Shown here in pieces: positions 63,471-64,000 of a DNA stretch of 64,000 bases. The stretch spans positions 9,715,160 to 9,779,159 of the forward strand of contig JAULJL010000021.1 in NCBI GenBank assembly GCA_030761205.1, read 5' to 3'. Each line of letters begins with the position of its first letter. The first letter of the stretch is position 1. Below the pieces are notes generated by a model. That model had not been told where the DNA came from, made no database searches, and worked only from the letters and a program-made list of their open reading frames with translations. The translations under genes and the position numbers were made by a program. The stretch is from Fremontodendron californicum (Eukaryota > Streptophyta > Magnoliopsida > Malvales > Malvaceae).

Positions 63471-63805
63471 AGGATTTTGTTAACGAGTGTCTTAAGGGTA
63501 TTCTTTAAGATTACCATATATAGTAATATCTTCATTTAATGCATTAAAAATGATGAATAAAATTATCAACTGTTGCATTTAATACAATATTATTACTATA
63601 AATAGTATATTAATTAACTTATAAAGAGTGTCCTAAGGGCACTCGTTAACAAAACCCTTCATATAAACCCAAAGAAGAAGAGCTTTTGTTAAAAAAAAAA
63701 AAGGAAAATTCTAATTTAGCTCCCCTAAATTCATGTAAATCCAAAAAAAAGAGCTTTTGTTAACTAAAAAAACCGAAAATTCTAATTTGGCCCCCCAATA
63801 TTTTT
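63450..63805 (+). repeat. Tandem units around the TIR-C insertion
   Basis: CTCTAAATTCATA...TAAACCCAAAG with AGAGCTTTTGTTAA (first unit, split by TIR-C) and CCCTAAATTCATGTAAATCC with AGAGCTTTTGTTAAC (second unit) both end in GAAAATTCTAATTT(A/G)G. Confidence 0.75.
63471..63657 (+). mobile_element. TIR-C element, complete copy
   Basis: 187 bp. Ends AGGATTTTGTTAACGAGTG and, from the other strand, GGGTTTTGTTAACGAGTG. Perfect 8-bp target duplication TTCATATA at 63463-63470 and 63658-63665. Confidence 0.85.
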
Positions 63806-64000
63806 AATTTTGGCAATCTTTTTGTAAAATTAATAGTACATTGATATGATTAATTTGTTAAATTTGTAAGTTTTAAACTTTATCATTATTATTTTGATTC
63901 TCTTTAATTTTTTACTTAATTAAACATTATTATTCATACTATTTACTTCCTTAAATTAAGAATTTTTCTTCTCAATCAATCAAAAAAATATATTGATATC
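63806..64000. other. AT-rich spacer at the window edge
   Basis: No gene or repeat was recognised. Confidence 0.5.

Overview
The window is nuclear DNA of a flowering plant, most likely a eudicot. The signs are a strongly AT-rich background, GT-AG introns of plant size, plant-only gene families (CLE peptide, WAT1/MtN21 transporter, Tify-binding-domain protein), telo-box motifs near gene starts, tRNA-derived SINEs and many small non-autonomous DNA transposons. I cannot fix the genus from sequence alone; a rosid is a guess.

Layout, left to right: a partial LTR-like end (1-454); cytosolic HSP70 with a heat-shock element (2606-5159), followed by a decayed repeat of its 3' flank; a small three-exon CLE-type peptide gene on the minus strand (8589-9412); repeat-rich spacer; tRNA-His(GTG) on the minus strand (14633-14704); an ALY/THO4 mRNA-export adaptor (15302-18695); a peroxisomal enoyl-CoA isomerase on the minus strand (19620-20784); a long AT-rich spacer; a Rab8/RABE1-type GTPase with an apparent one-base frameshift (25485-29223); two tandem genes for the mitochondrial 2-oxoglutarate dehydrogenase E1 subunit (32055-37187 and 39373-46084), the second followed by a partial repeat of its own last exon; a LINE RNase H remnant; a WAT1-related transporter (50722-54698); and a long minus-strand gene for a Tify-binding-domain-like nuclear protein whose start codon is the last triplet of a mostly untranslated exon (56141-62206). 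The genes are unrelated housekeeping and regulatory genes, not an operon or cluster, apart from the tandem OGDH pair.

The dominant structure is one short inverted-repeat transposon family, here called TIR-A. I find 41 copies or fragments, about a tenth of the window, all in introns and spacers and none in coding exons. Termini are CTATGTTACTCGGACTC and its near complement GAGTCGGAGCAACATAG. Sixteen insertions have perfect 8-bp target duplications and about ten more differ at one base, which fits a hAT-like MITE. The inside carries repeated GTGTCGG/CCGACAC blocks. Several copies are nested in one another or in SINEs and other MITEs, so relative ages can be read. Further families, named here TIR-B to TIR-G, are also present, several of them with 8-bp target duplications. 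Exon boundaries were read by eye from GT/AG signals, phase and protein families. No database search was possible, so family names rest on recognised motifs.
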